Notes under the pieces: model-generated
Databases searched by the model: none
What the model saw: the letters and a program-made list of their open reading frames with translations, nothing else
What the model was told of the DNA's origin: nothing
Made by a program: the position numbers and the translations under genes
NCBI GenBank assembly: GCA_019310665.1
Contig: JAFDDW010000182.1
Location: 1,654 to 7,114, forward strand
Source: Deltaproteobacteria bacterium
Lineage (GTDB): Bacteria > Desulfobacterota > Desulfobacteria > Desulfobacterales > JAFDCJ01
Direction: 5' to 3'
DNA: 5,461 nucleotides
Shown here: positions 1 to 5,298 of the stretch, one piece after another
Numbering within the stretch: position 1 is the stretch's first letter
Layout of the letters: each line of letters begins with the position of its first letter

Positions 1-1
1 C

Positions 2-30
2 TTGTCCGGGTTATGGTCCGGCATTATAAA
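2..30 (+). promoter_or_regulatory. putative sigma70-type promoter of prs
   Basis: A -35-like TTGTCC (2-7, 4 of 6 matches to TTGACA) is separated by exactly 17 bases from a -10-like TATAAA (25-30, 5 of 6 matches to TATAAT). Transcription would begin near base 37, giving a leader of about 28 bases before the prs ATG at 65. The hexamer GTCCGG occurs twice here (4-9 and 16-21, 12 bases apart), overlapping the -35 and lying in the spacer; this could be an operator or chance. The end of an upstream gene could also reach into these bases, so the call is tentative. Confidence 0.4.
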
Positions 31-64
31 CACAAATTCATTACTTGATCGGCGGTGGGTAAAT

Positions 65-1003
65 ATGGAAGGTATGGCGATTTTTACGGGTAATTCCAAC
101 CCTGAGCTTGCAAAAAAAATTTGTGACTATCTCAGCGTGCCCCTGGGCGGTGCCGAGGTCAATAAGTTCAGTGACGGAGAAATCCAGATCGAAATCAACG
201 AAAACGTCCGCCTGAAAGACATTTTCATCATGCAGTCCACCTGCGCCCCGGTGAACGACAATCTGGTTGAATTGCTATTAATGATCGATGCTTTTAAACG
301 GTCTTCGGCCAAAAAAATTACGGCAATTATTCCCTATTTTGGTTATTCCAGGCAGGATAAAAAAGTCGCACCCCGGGTCCCGATCAGTGCCAAACTGGTT
401 TCTGATATGATCACCCTGGCCGGTGCCAATCGAGTCATTACCATGGACCTGCATGCCGGCCAGATCCAGGGATTTTTTAACATTCCGGTGGACAACCTTT
501 TTGCGGCGCCGGTTCTGATAAATCATATTCGAAAATATTTCCGGGACGGTCTGGTCATCGTATCTCCGGACGCCGGGGGGGTGGAAAGAGCCCGGGCCTT
601 TGCCAAGCGTCTGGATGCGGATCTGGCGATTATCGACAAACGCCGGGATGCGCCCAATCAAGCCAAGGCCATGGCTGTCATCGGTGAGGTAACCGATAAG
701 GTGGCGGTTATTCTTGATGATATGACCGATACGGCCGGTACCTTGACGGAAGCTGCGGAGGCCGTCATAAACGCGGGTGCCCGGGAAGTTCACGCCTGTT
801 GTGCCCACCCCGTTCTTTCGGGTCCGGCCATCGACCGAATATCCAAGTCGGCTCTCAAAAGCCTGGTGGTTACCGACACGATACCGTTGGCCAAAAATGC
901 CCTGGCCTGCGACAAAATTAAAGTGCTTACGATTTCACAGCTGGTAGGTGAGGCGATTATCCGCAGCTTCAGAGGGGATTCGGTTACTTCGCTGTTTGTA
1001 TAA
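65..1003 (+). CDS. prs: ribose-phosphate pyrophosphokinase (PRPP synthetase)
   Basis: Cytosolic enzyme that transfers pyrophosphate from ATP to ribose 5-phosphate, giving PRPP for purine, pyrimidine, histidine, tryptophan and NAD synthesis. The protein has 312 residues, close to the 315 of the E. coli enzyme. It shows the N-terminal [10 protein letters not shown] (7-16), FSDGE (35-39), the ATP-site block [11 protein letters not shown] (57-67), [10 protein letters not shown] (91-100), [11 protein letters not shown] (128-138, with metal/ATP-site His130), the flexible catalytic loop DKRRDAPNQ (191-199; Lys192 and Arg194 match the catalytic pair of the family) and the PRPP-binding loop DDMTDTAGT (218-226). 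All key residues are present. The start at 65 is chosen because [10 protein letters not shown] aligns residue for residue with E. coli MPDMKLFAGN; the frame is open back to base 2, but that extension has no family match. ATG 74 is an alternative, with GGAAGG too close in front to act as its ribosome site. A weak GGTGGG (54-59) lies before ATG 65. Confidence 0.97.
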   Translation: MEGMAIFTGNSNPELAKKICDYLSVPLGGAEVNKFSDGEIQIEINENVRLKDIFIMQSTCAPVNDNLVELLLMIDAFKRSSAKKITAIIPYFGYSRQDKKVAPRVPISAKLVSDMITLAGANRVITMDLHAGQIQGFFNIPVDNLFAAPVLINHIRKYFRDGLVIVSPDAGGVERARAFAKRLDADLAIIDKRRDAPNQAKAMAVIGEVTDKVAVILDDMTDTAGTLTEAAEAVINAGAREVHACCAHPVLSGPAIDRISKSALKSLVVTDTIPLAKNALACDKIKVLTISQLVGEAIIRSFRGDSVTSLFV

Positions 1004-1010
1004 AAAGTAA

Positions 1011-1029
1011 GGTTCAGGGTTCAGGGTTT
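1011..1029. repeat. 7-bp tandem repeat GGTTCAG, about 2.6 copies
   Basis: Two perfect GGTTCAG units (1011-1017, 1018-1024) are followed by a partial unit GGTTT (1025-1029). The array begins 7 bases after the prs stop codon. On the minus strand it reads as a CTGAACC heptamer series, similar to the heptamers at 1202-1236 on the plus strand. Confidence 0.75.
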
Positions 1030-1102
1030 GATGTTCCCGACAATTCTGAATCATTTGCTCGTTCGCTCTGAAGGGAAAAAGCTTGAGAATCAAATAAATT
1101 TG

Positions 1103-1132
1103 GACACGGATTTACACAGATAGACACAGATA
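1103..1132. repeat. 10-bp tandem repeat, 3 copies, consensus KACACRGATW
   Basis: Three adjacent 10-base units are seen: GACACGGATT (1103-1112), TACACAGATA (1113-1122) and GACACAGATA (1123-1132), followed by a run of A. Units 2 and 3 differ at one base. The ACACGGAT/ACACAGAT core resembles short repeats I recall from intergenic regions of various environmental bacteria; I cannot verify that here. Confidence 0.8.
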
Positions 1133-1156
1133 AAAAAGTAAATAATAACAATTTAG

Positions 1157-1188
1157 AAATTAAGGGATTCAGGAATTCAGAAATTAAA
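1157..1188. repeat. 8-bp degenerate tandem repeat, 4 units
   Basis: Four consecutive octamers share a purine-rich start followed by ATTMA: AAATTAAG (1157-1164), GGATTCAG (1165-1172), GAATTCAG (1173-1180) and AAATTAAA (1181-1188). The outer two resemble each other and the inner two resemble each other; 9 bases (AGAAATTAA) recur exactly at 1155 and 1179. The inner units carry the same TTCAG core as the array after prs. Degeneracy makes this the weaker of the arrays together with the AT bias of the region. Confidence 0.6.
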
Positions 1189-1201
1189 TGCGGAACTTTC
1201 C

Positions 1202-1236
1202 AATCTAAAATCCGCAATCTGAAATCCGAAATCGAA
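1202..1236. repeat. 7-bp tandem repeat AATCNNN, 5 units, abutting the rplY ribosome site
   Basis: Five successive heptamers each begin with AATC (1202, 1209, 1216, 1223, 1230), consensus AATCYRA. It can also be read as a 14-base unit CAATCTRAAATCCG (1201-1214, 1215-1228) repeated with one mismatch. The last heptamer overlaps the first bases of the rplY Shine-Dalgarno at 1235, so unit gain or loss would change the mRNA leader just before the start codon. Confidence 0.8.
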
Positions 1237-1241
1237 AGGGG
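1235..1241 (+). promoter_or_regulatory. Shine-Dalgarno supporting the TTG start of rplY
   Basis: AAAGGGG ends 8 bases before TTG 1250. It decides for the TTG start, because no in-frame ATG or GTG lies nearby and the protein from this TTG begins exactly where L25 proteins begin. Confidence 0.7.
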
Positions 1242-1249
1242 TTATATCT

Positions 1250-1918
1250 TTGGAAAAAACAGAACTGCAGGCAACTGTGAGAAAATCCGTGGGCAATGGC
1301 CCGGCGCGGGTACTGAGACGGGCCGGTCAAATACCCGCGGTTTTATACGGCCGCAAAATAGAGCCGGTTTTACTGTCCGTAAATACAAAAGATCTTGAAC
1401 AGATTCTGAAAAAAGGCAGTTTTGGCCAGTTTATTTTAAACCTTGTCATTCAAAACGGTAAAAAGGTGACCAAATCGGCCATCATCAAAGAGCTTCAAAC
1501 TCACCCGGTTTCAGGGAATCTGATCCATATCGATTTCTATGAAGTTGATATGAAACGTCAAATCAAGGTTATGGTTCCGGTGGTTACCACGGGCAAATCC
1601 GCAGGTATCGAAGAGGGCGGTTTGCTGAATATTGTCCGTCGCGAACTGGAGGTTTTTTGTTTGCCGGGCGACATCCCGGAAGCCATCGAGATCGATATTT
1701 CCGAGCTGGGCATTGGAGACTCCATTCATTTAGAGGATGTGCCGCTGGGAGAGAATGTGGAAGTTGCGGCTGATGTGAATTATACGGTTGTGACCGTACT
1801 CAGCCCGAAGGTCGAAGAAGAAGTCGTCGAAGAAGAGGAAGAAGAACTTGAAGGCGAAGAAGAAGGCGCAGAAGGAGAGGCCGCCGAAGCTGAAGCCGAA
1901 CCTGAAGAAGAAAAATAG
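1250..1918 (+). CDS. rplY: 50S ribosomal protein L25, long TL5/CTC form
   Basis: Component of the large ribosomal subunit that binds 5S rRNA. The 222-residue protein is the two-domain form, unlike the roughly 94-residue E. coli L25. An N-terminal 5S-binding beta-barrel spans about 4-95, with the family pattern RKSVGNGPARVLRRAGQIPA (11-30), VLYGRK (31-36) and HIDFYEV (93-99). A second beta domain spans about 100-187 (GGLLNIVRRELEV 123-135, LPGDIPEAIEIDI 138-150, LGIGDSIHLEDV 153-164). Residues 189-222 form an acidic tail in which 21 of 34 residues are Glu; such tails occur in long-form relatives and are probably disordered. Translation begins with TTG behind AAAGGGG, which often means modest initiation. 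It is followed by pth after 12 bases, a pairing I know as common in bacteria. Confidence 0.96.
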   Translation: MEKTELQATVRKSVGNGPARVLRRAGQIPAVLYGRKIEPVLLSVNTKDLEQILKKGSFGQFILNLVIQNGKKVTKSAIIKELQTHPVSGNLIHIDFYEVDMKRQIKVMVPVVTTGKSAGIEEGGLLNIVRRELEVFCLPGDIPEAIEIDISELGIGDSIHLEDVPLGENVEVAADVNYTVVTVLSPKVEEEVVEEEEEELEGEEEGAEGEAAEAEAEPEEEK

Positions 1919-1930
1919 CGCATCGACACT

Positions 1931-2527
1931 ATGCCTGCAAATAGACTTAGATTGGTTGTCGGACTCGGGAATCCGGGAAAACCCTATGAAGACACCCGGC
2001 ATAATGCCGGCTTTATGGTTGCCGACATAATTGCGCAGGATTTCAACATAGCGTTTAATAAAACCAAATTCGACGCCACTTTGGGGCGCGGCTTTATCGA
2101 AAATGTCGACCTTCTCCTGGCCAAGCCCATGGCGTTTATGAATCGCAGTGGGCCGCCTTTGCAAAAACTGGCCCACTATTTCCGAATACCAAGCGAGGAT
2201 ATGCTGGTTATCCACGATGACATAGACCTTGCTTTTGGAAGATTAAAAATAAAAGAGAAAGGAGGGCATGGAGGACACAATGGCATAAGATCCATAATGG
2301 ATGCCTTCGGCGGGGGCAATTTTGTGCGTCTGCGTATAGGCGTCGGGCGTTCCGAGGCAGGGGAGAATGTCACTGATCATGTTCTGGGCCGATTTTCCGC
2401 TGATAAGGCGGAGATGGTGGTCCGGGTCATTTCAGCAGCCCGGGATGCAGTGGTTACGATGCTTTGTGAAGGTACGAAAGTTGGTATGAACGTGTTTAAT
2501 CGAAAAGACCTGTTGATCACAGGTTAA
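1931..2527 (+). CDS. pth: peptidyl-tRNA hydrolase
   Basis: Cytosolic esterase that cleaves peptidyl-tRNAs dropped from ribosomes, recycling tRNA. The 198-residue protein is typical for the bacterial Pth family (E. coli 194). Visible motifs: VVGLGNPGKPYEDTRHNAG (9-27), with Asn14 and the catalytic His24; MAFMNRSG (67-74), with Asn71; IHDDIDL (94-100), with Asp96 matching the catalytic-site Asp93 of E. coli; GGHGGHNG (111-118), with Asn117; and RLRIGVGR (133-140). All active-site residues are in place. The ATG at 1931 lies 12 bases after the rplY stop, with no good Shine-Dalgarno of its own; the GAAGAAG-rich end of rplY may serve in part. This suggests translational coupling to rplY. Confidence 0.97.
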   Translation: MPANRLRLVVGLGNPGKPYEDTRHNAGFMVADIIAQDFNIAFNKTKFDATLGRGFIENVDLLLAKPMAFMNRSGPPLQKLAHYFRIPSEDMLVIHDDIDLAFGRLKIKEKGGHGGHNGIRSIMDAFGGGNFVRLRIGVGRSEAGENVTDHVLGRFSADKAEMVVRVISAARDAVVTMLCEGTKVGMNVFNRKDLLITG

Positions 2528-2544
2528 CCGAAAACCTATTATTT

Positions 2545-2551
2545 GGAGGAG
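2545..2551 (+). promoter_or_regulatory. strong Shine-Dalgarno fixing the hppA start
   Basis: GGAGGAG, in the run GGAGGAGAGG directly before ATG 2555, is the best ribosome site in the window. It rules out the in-frame TTG at 2543, which overlaps the motif itself. Confidence 0.85.
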
Positions 2552-2554
2552 AGG

Positions 2555-4579
2555 ATGAATTACTTATTACCGCTGATTTGTACACTGGTTGGGATTGCAG
2601 GTGTGGTCTTTGCCATTATACTTGCCATCACCGTCAAGAGCGCCCCGGCCGGCGATGAGAAAATGACAGAAATTGCCGATGCCATAAAGACAGGGGCCAT
2701 TGCTTACTTGAACCGCCAACTTAAAAGCATGGGCATTGCCGGAATCGTCATGTTTGTCATCATCGCCTTTGCGCTGGGCTTTAAGACGGCCATCGGCTTT
2801 TTAGTTGGAGCGGTGGCATCGTTTGCCGCCGGTTACATTGGGATGCGGGTGTCGGTGATAGCCAACGTGCGCACCGCCGAAGCGGCCAAAGGCGGCCTGG
2901 CAAAGGGGCTGTCCCTGGCGTTCAGGGGCGGTGCCGTTACCGGGATGATCGTTGCCGGCCTGGCGCTGACGGCGGTTTCCGGTTTTTATACGGTCCTGCT
3001 GGCTACCGGAACGGATACCAGGCAGGCCGTGATTGCGCTGGTGGCCCTGGGATTTGGTGGAAGCCTGATCTCTATTTTTGCCCGGCTGGGCGGCGGGATC
3101 TTCACCAAGGGCGCTGATGTGGGGGCGGACCTGGTGGGAAAAGTTGAAGCCGGGATTCCCGAAGACGATCCGCGTAACCCGGCGACCATTGCCGACAACG
3201 TGGGCGACAATGTGGGTGACTGCGCCGGTATGGCGGCCGACCTGTTTGAAACTTACGCCATAACGGCGGTTGCCGCCATGCTCCTGGGAAATTTGCTTTA
3301 TCCGGCGATCCCTATCGCCACTGATTTCCCCCTCCTACTGGGCGCCATTTCAATTGTCGCTTCCATGATCGCGATCTTTTTCGTCAAGCTGGGAAAAAGT
3401 GAGTATATCATGGGCGCCCTTTATAAAGGCATGTTCGGGGCCGCCATAATCGCGGCCATCGCGTTTTTGGTGGCCTGTACCTCGGCCTTTGCGGATGTCG
3501 ACGAACTGTCCGGGATAAATATCTATTTCGCAGCCCTGGTCGGGCTCATTCTTACGGTTGTGATTGTCATGATTACCGAATATTACACGGGCATCCGCAA
3601 ACCGGTTAAAAGCATTGCCGAGGCCTCCACCACCGGGCACGGCACCAATATCATTGCCGGGCTGGCCGTCAGCATGGAAGCCACGGCCCTGCCGGTGCTG
3701 GCCATCTGTGCCGCCATCGGGGCCTCGTACGCCGCCGCCGGACTCTACGGAATTGCCATGGCCGCCATGTCGATGCTTTCCATGACCGGTATGGTGATTG
3801 CCATCGATGCCTATGGACCGATCACCGACAATGCCGGCGGGATTGCGGAAATGGCGGAAATGGATGAAAGTGTGCGGGCCGTCACCGACCCCCTGGACGC
3901 AGTGGGCAATACTACCAAGGCCGTTACCAAGGGCTATGCTATCGGTTCGGCCGCCCTGGCGGCGCTGGTTCTGTTTGCGGCTTACACCCAGGAATTTGCC
4001 ATGCATGGCGCAGAAGGGGTATTGAGCTTTGATCTGAGTAACGTTTTGGTGATTATCGGCCTCTTTCTGGGCGGGCTGCTGCCGTTTCTGTTCGCCTCCT
4101 TTGCCATGCGCGCTGTGGGCAAGGCCGGCGGGGCGGTGGTCGAGGAAGTCCGGCGCCAATTCCGTGAAAAACCCGGCATTATGGAAGGAACCGACAAACC
4201 GGATTATGCGGCCTGCGTGGACATTGTGACCAAGTTTGCCCTCAAGGAAATGATCGTACCGGCCCTGTTGCCGGTGGTGGTCCCGATTCTGGTGGGGCTG
4301 ATTCTGGGCAAAATCGCGCTGGGCGGCGTGCTGATCGGCAGTATCATCACCGGTCTTTTCCTGGCCATCTCCATGACCACCGGCGGGGCGGCCTGGGACA
4401 ATGCCAAAAAATATATTGAAGACGGTCACCTGGGCGGCAAGGGCAGCGATGCCCACAAAGCGGCCGTCACCGGTGACACCGTCGGCGATCCTTACAAGGA
4501 TACTGCCGGACCTGCTATTAACCCCATGATCAAGATCCTCAATGTGGTGGCGCTGCTGATGGTGCCGTTCCTGCTGTAA
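2555..4579 (+). CDS. hppA: membrane-bound proton-translocating pyrophosphatase, K+-independent type
   Basis: Inner-membrane pump that couples PPi hydrolysis to proton export (or PPi synthesis in reverse). The 674-residue protein is within the usual size and is hydrophobic almost throughout; the family has about 16 membrane helices, the first here at about 4-27 and the last at about 661-674. The PPi and Mg site motifs are intact: [11 protein letters not shown] (188-198), [20 protein letters not shown] (203-222), [13 protein letters not shown] (424-436), [14 protein letters not shown] (609-622) and [14 protein letters not shown] (640-653). The motif [10 protein letters not shown] (451-460) has Lys455 and Thr458 where K+-dependent enzymes have Ala and Gly/Ala, so this should be a K+-independent H+ pump. 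Single-site inference does not exclude other behaviour. It begins 27 bases after pth, with a strong ribosome site, and is closed by a terminator. By eye it is richer in G and C at third positions than its neighbours, which could reflect high expression or a separate history. Confidence 0.97.
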   Translation: MNYLLPLICTLVGIAGVVFAIILAITVKSAPAGDEKMTEIADAIKTGAIAYLNRQLKSMGIAGIVMFVIIAFALGFKTAIGFLVGAVASFAAGYIGMRVSVIANVRTAEAAKGGLAKGLSLAFRGGAVTGMIVAGLALTAVSGFYTVLLATGTDTRQAVIALVALGFGGSLISIFARLGGGIFTKGADVGADLVGKVEAGIPEDDPRNPATIADNVGDNVGDCAGMAADLFETYAITAVAAMLLGNLLYPAIPIATDFPLLLGAISIVASMIAIFFVKLGKSEYIMGALYKGMFGAAIIAAIAFLVACTSAFADVDELSGINIYFAALVGLILTVVIVMITEYYTGIRKPVKSIAEASTTGHGTNIIAGLAVSMEATALPVLAICAAIGASYAAAGLYGIAMAAMSMLSMTGMVIAIDAYGPITDNAGGIAEMAEMDESVRAVTDPLDAVGNTTKAVTKGYAIGSAALAALVLFAAYTQEFAMHGAEGVLSFDLSNVLVIIGLFLGGLLPFLFASFAMRAVGKAGGAVVEEVRRQFREKPGIMEGTDKPDYAACVDIVTKFALKEMIVPALLPVVVPILVGLILGKIALGGVLIGSIITGLFLAISMTTGGAAWDNAKKYIEDGHLGGKGSDAHKAAVTGDTVGDPYKDTAGPAINPMIKILNVVALLMVPFLL

Positions 4580-4606
4580 AATCCATCTTGATCTCGAGCT
4601 TACCTG

Positions 4607-4640
4607 AAGGATTGGCGTAATCTTACGCCAATCCTTTTTT
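4607..4640 (+). terminator. rho-independent terminator after hppA
   Basis: A perfect 13-bp stem pairs 4607-4619 (AAGGATTGGCGTA) with 4624-4636 around the loop ATCT, and the second arm runs into a T6 tract (4635-4640). It starts 27 bases after the hppA stop. There is no matching A tract before the stem, so it should act only on plus-strand transcription. Confidence 0.93.
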
Positions 4641-4641
4641 A

Positions 4642-4670
4642 TTGATTGTTATTAAAAGGTATGTTATGAA
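4642..4670 (+). promoter_or_regulatory. putative extended -10 promoter of cdnL
   Basis: TTGATT (4642-4647, 4 of 6 to consensus) and TATGAA (4665-4670, 4 of 6) are 17 bases apart, and a TG one base before the -10 (4662-4663) makes an extended -10 element. It lies immediately after the hppA terminator, where a new transcript is expected. Start of transcription would be near 4677, leaving a leader of about 53 bases before ATG 4730. Confidence 0.5.
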
Positions 4671-4720
4671 GGACCATATTTACAGATCAGCTTTGAATGA
4701 CGACCATTAAATCGACGATC

Positions 4721-4727
4721 GGTGGGA
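4721..4727 (+). promoter_or_regulatory. Shine-Dalgarno favouring the second ATG of cdnL
   Basis: GGTGGGA lies 2 bases before ATG 4730, its G-rich core GGTGGG spaced 3 bases away: rather close but better than anything before the in-frame ATG 4697. It is the main sequence reason for the shorter start. Confidence 0.45.
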
Positions 4728-4729
4728 AT

Positions 4730-5284
4730 ATGACTGAAAAAAAAGCCAAAGAAGATGTACAGGGCGCAAAACAAAGTATTCGAGAATTCCAGATCGGTGA
4801 CCTGGCGGTTTATCCTGCCCACGGTGTCGGGGAGATAGAGGCCATTGAAAGTCGTGTCGTCAATGGTGAAGCGCATGACTTTTATATCATGAAAGTTCTT
4901 GAAAACAGCATGGTTATCATGATTCCCACCAAAAATGTCGAATCCGTCGGCTTAAGAGAAATCATTGATAAAAAAGAGGTCCCCAAAGTATACGAAGTCA
5001 TGAAGTATCGCAAAGATGGGTCGCCGGACAACCAGACCTGGAACCGGCGCTATCGCGAATATATGGATAAAATAAAAACCGGCTCCCTGTATGACGTGGC
5101 GGAAGTTTTTAGAGATCTTTTTTTACTGAAACTCACCAAAGATCTCTCTTTTGGGGAGCGGAAACTTTACGACACCGCCCAGGTCTTACTGGTAAGAGAG
5201 TTGTCGACCGCTAAAAAAACGGATGAAGCCGCGATCCTGTCAGAGATAGAATCTTTATTCCTTTCGGATATTTCCGAAAATTAA
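4730..5284 (+). CDS. cdnL: CarD/CdnL-family RNA polymerase-binding transcription factor
   Basis: Stand-alone CarD-type factor. Relatives bind the RNA polymerase beta subunit and stabilise open complexes, notably at rRNA promoters. The 184-residue protein has a Tudor-like polymerase-interaction domain at about 18-75 (FQIGDLAVYPAHGVGEIEAI 20-39, FYIMKVLENSMVIMIP 51-66, VGLREI 73-78) and a helical DNA-binding domain at about 84-180. The latter carries TWNRRYREYMDKIKTGSL (103-120), where Trp104 matches the Trp that wedges into DNA at the -10 edge, and LSFGERKLYDTA (139-150). It closely resembles M. xanthus CdnL (164 residues) and lacks the HMGA-like tail of M. xanthus CarD. Before the first domain it has about 18 extra residues rich in Lys and Glu. 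ATG 4697 would add 11 more residues but has no ribosome site. It has its own promoter-like element and leads into the RluA-type gene. Confidence 0.94.
   Translation: MTEKKAKEDVQGAKQSIREFQIGDLAVYPAHGVGEIEAIESRVVNGEAHDFYIMKVLENSMVIMIPTKNVESVGLREIIDKKEVPKVYEVMKYRKDGSPDNQTWNRRYREYMDKIKTGSLYDVAEVFRDLFLLKLTKDLSFGERKLYDTAQVLLVRELSTAKKTDEAAILSEIESLFLSDISEN
5262..5279 (+). other. short perfect hairpin at the end of cdnL
   Basis: TTTCGGA (5262-5268) pairs with TCCGAAA (5273-5279) around the loop TATT, ending 2 bases before the TAA stop. There is no T tract after it, so it does not look like a terminator. It may be chance, a weak attenuator or an mRNA 3'-structure. Confidence 0.3.
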
Positions 5285-5298
5285 GCCTGCCCAGCAGC

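Larger units (their letters stand above)
1004..1249. other. repeat-rich spacer between prs and rplY, no gene seen
   Basis: This 246-base spacer is clearly more AT-rich than the genes on either side. I find no rho-independent terminator, no convincing promoter and no credible ORF. It holds four short tandem arrays (listed separately). The pentamer TTCAG or its complement CTGAA occurs at 1013, 1020, 1046, 1068, 1168, 1176 and 1219: seven times, where roughly 0.4 would be expected by chance at equal base frequencies counting both strands. Whether rplY is read through from prs or has its own promoter here cannot be told from the sequence. Confidence 0.7.

Noticed and set aside
2..64. In-frame N-terminal extension of prs to a TTG at base 2
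   Set aside because: No family member I know has this extension, and the start at 65 aligns exactly with E. coli Prs; the segment also carries promoter-like elements.
278..808. Open frame of 176 codons on the minus strand opposite prs
   Set aside because: Antisense to an intact conserved gene, no recognisable domain and no ribosome site seen.
1083..1136. Possible promoters for rplY (TTGAGA, TTGGAC, TTTACA as -35)
   Set aside because: None has a good -10 at 16-18 bases; the best partner, TAAAAA at 1131, is only 14 bases from TTTACA.
1014..1217. 67-codon minus-strand frame across the prs-rplY spacer, with a hydrophobic middle
   Set aside because: It starts at TTG without a ribosome site, runs through repeat arrays whose periods are mostly not multiples of three, and matches nothing I recognise.
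1004..1249. CRISPR array or mobile-element end in the prs-rplY spacer
   Set aside because: Repeat units are 7-10 bases without spacers, and there are no terminal inverted repeats, target duplications or transposase remnants.
1730..2215. Open frame of 161 codons on the minus strand opposite the end of rplY and pth
   Set aside because: Its Phe-rich stretch is simply the complement of the GAA/GAG tract coding the L25 acidic tail.
2521..2537. Small inverted repeat AGGTT / AACCT at the pth stop
   Set aside because: Only 5 pairs with a 7-base loop and no T tract; too weak for a terminator.
2513..2542. Promoter-like TTGATC - 18 bases - TATTAT before hppA
   Set aside because: The predicted start of transcription, near 2549, would fall inside the GGAGGAG ribosome site and remove much of it, so it is unlikely to be the working hppA promoter.
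3350..4456. Long open frame (368 codons) on the minus strand inside hppA
   Set aside because: It lies opposite a highly conserved gene, its Gly/His/Asp-rich product looks like no protein family I know, and such frames arise readily opposite GC-rich codons.
4666..4710. 14-codon leader ORF ahead of cdnL (ATG at 4666, preceded by AAAAGG)
   Set aside because: Its start overlaps the proposed -10 element and it has no run of regulatory codons; it is probably chance.
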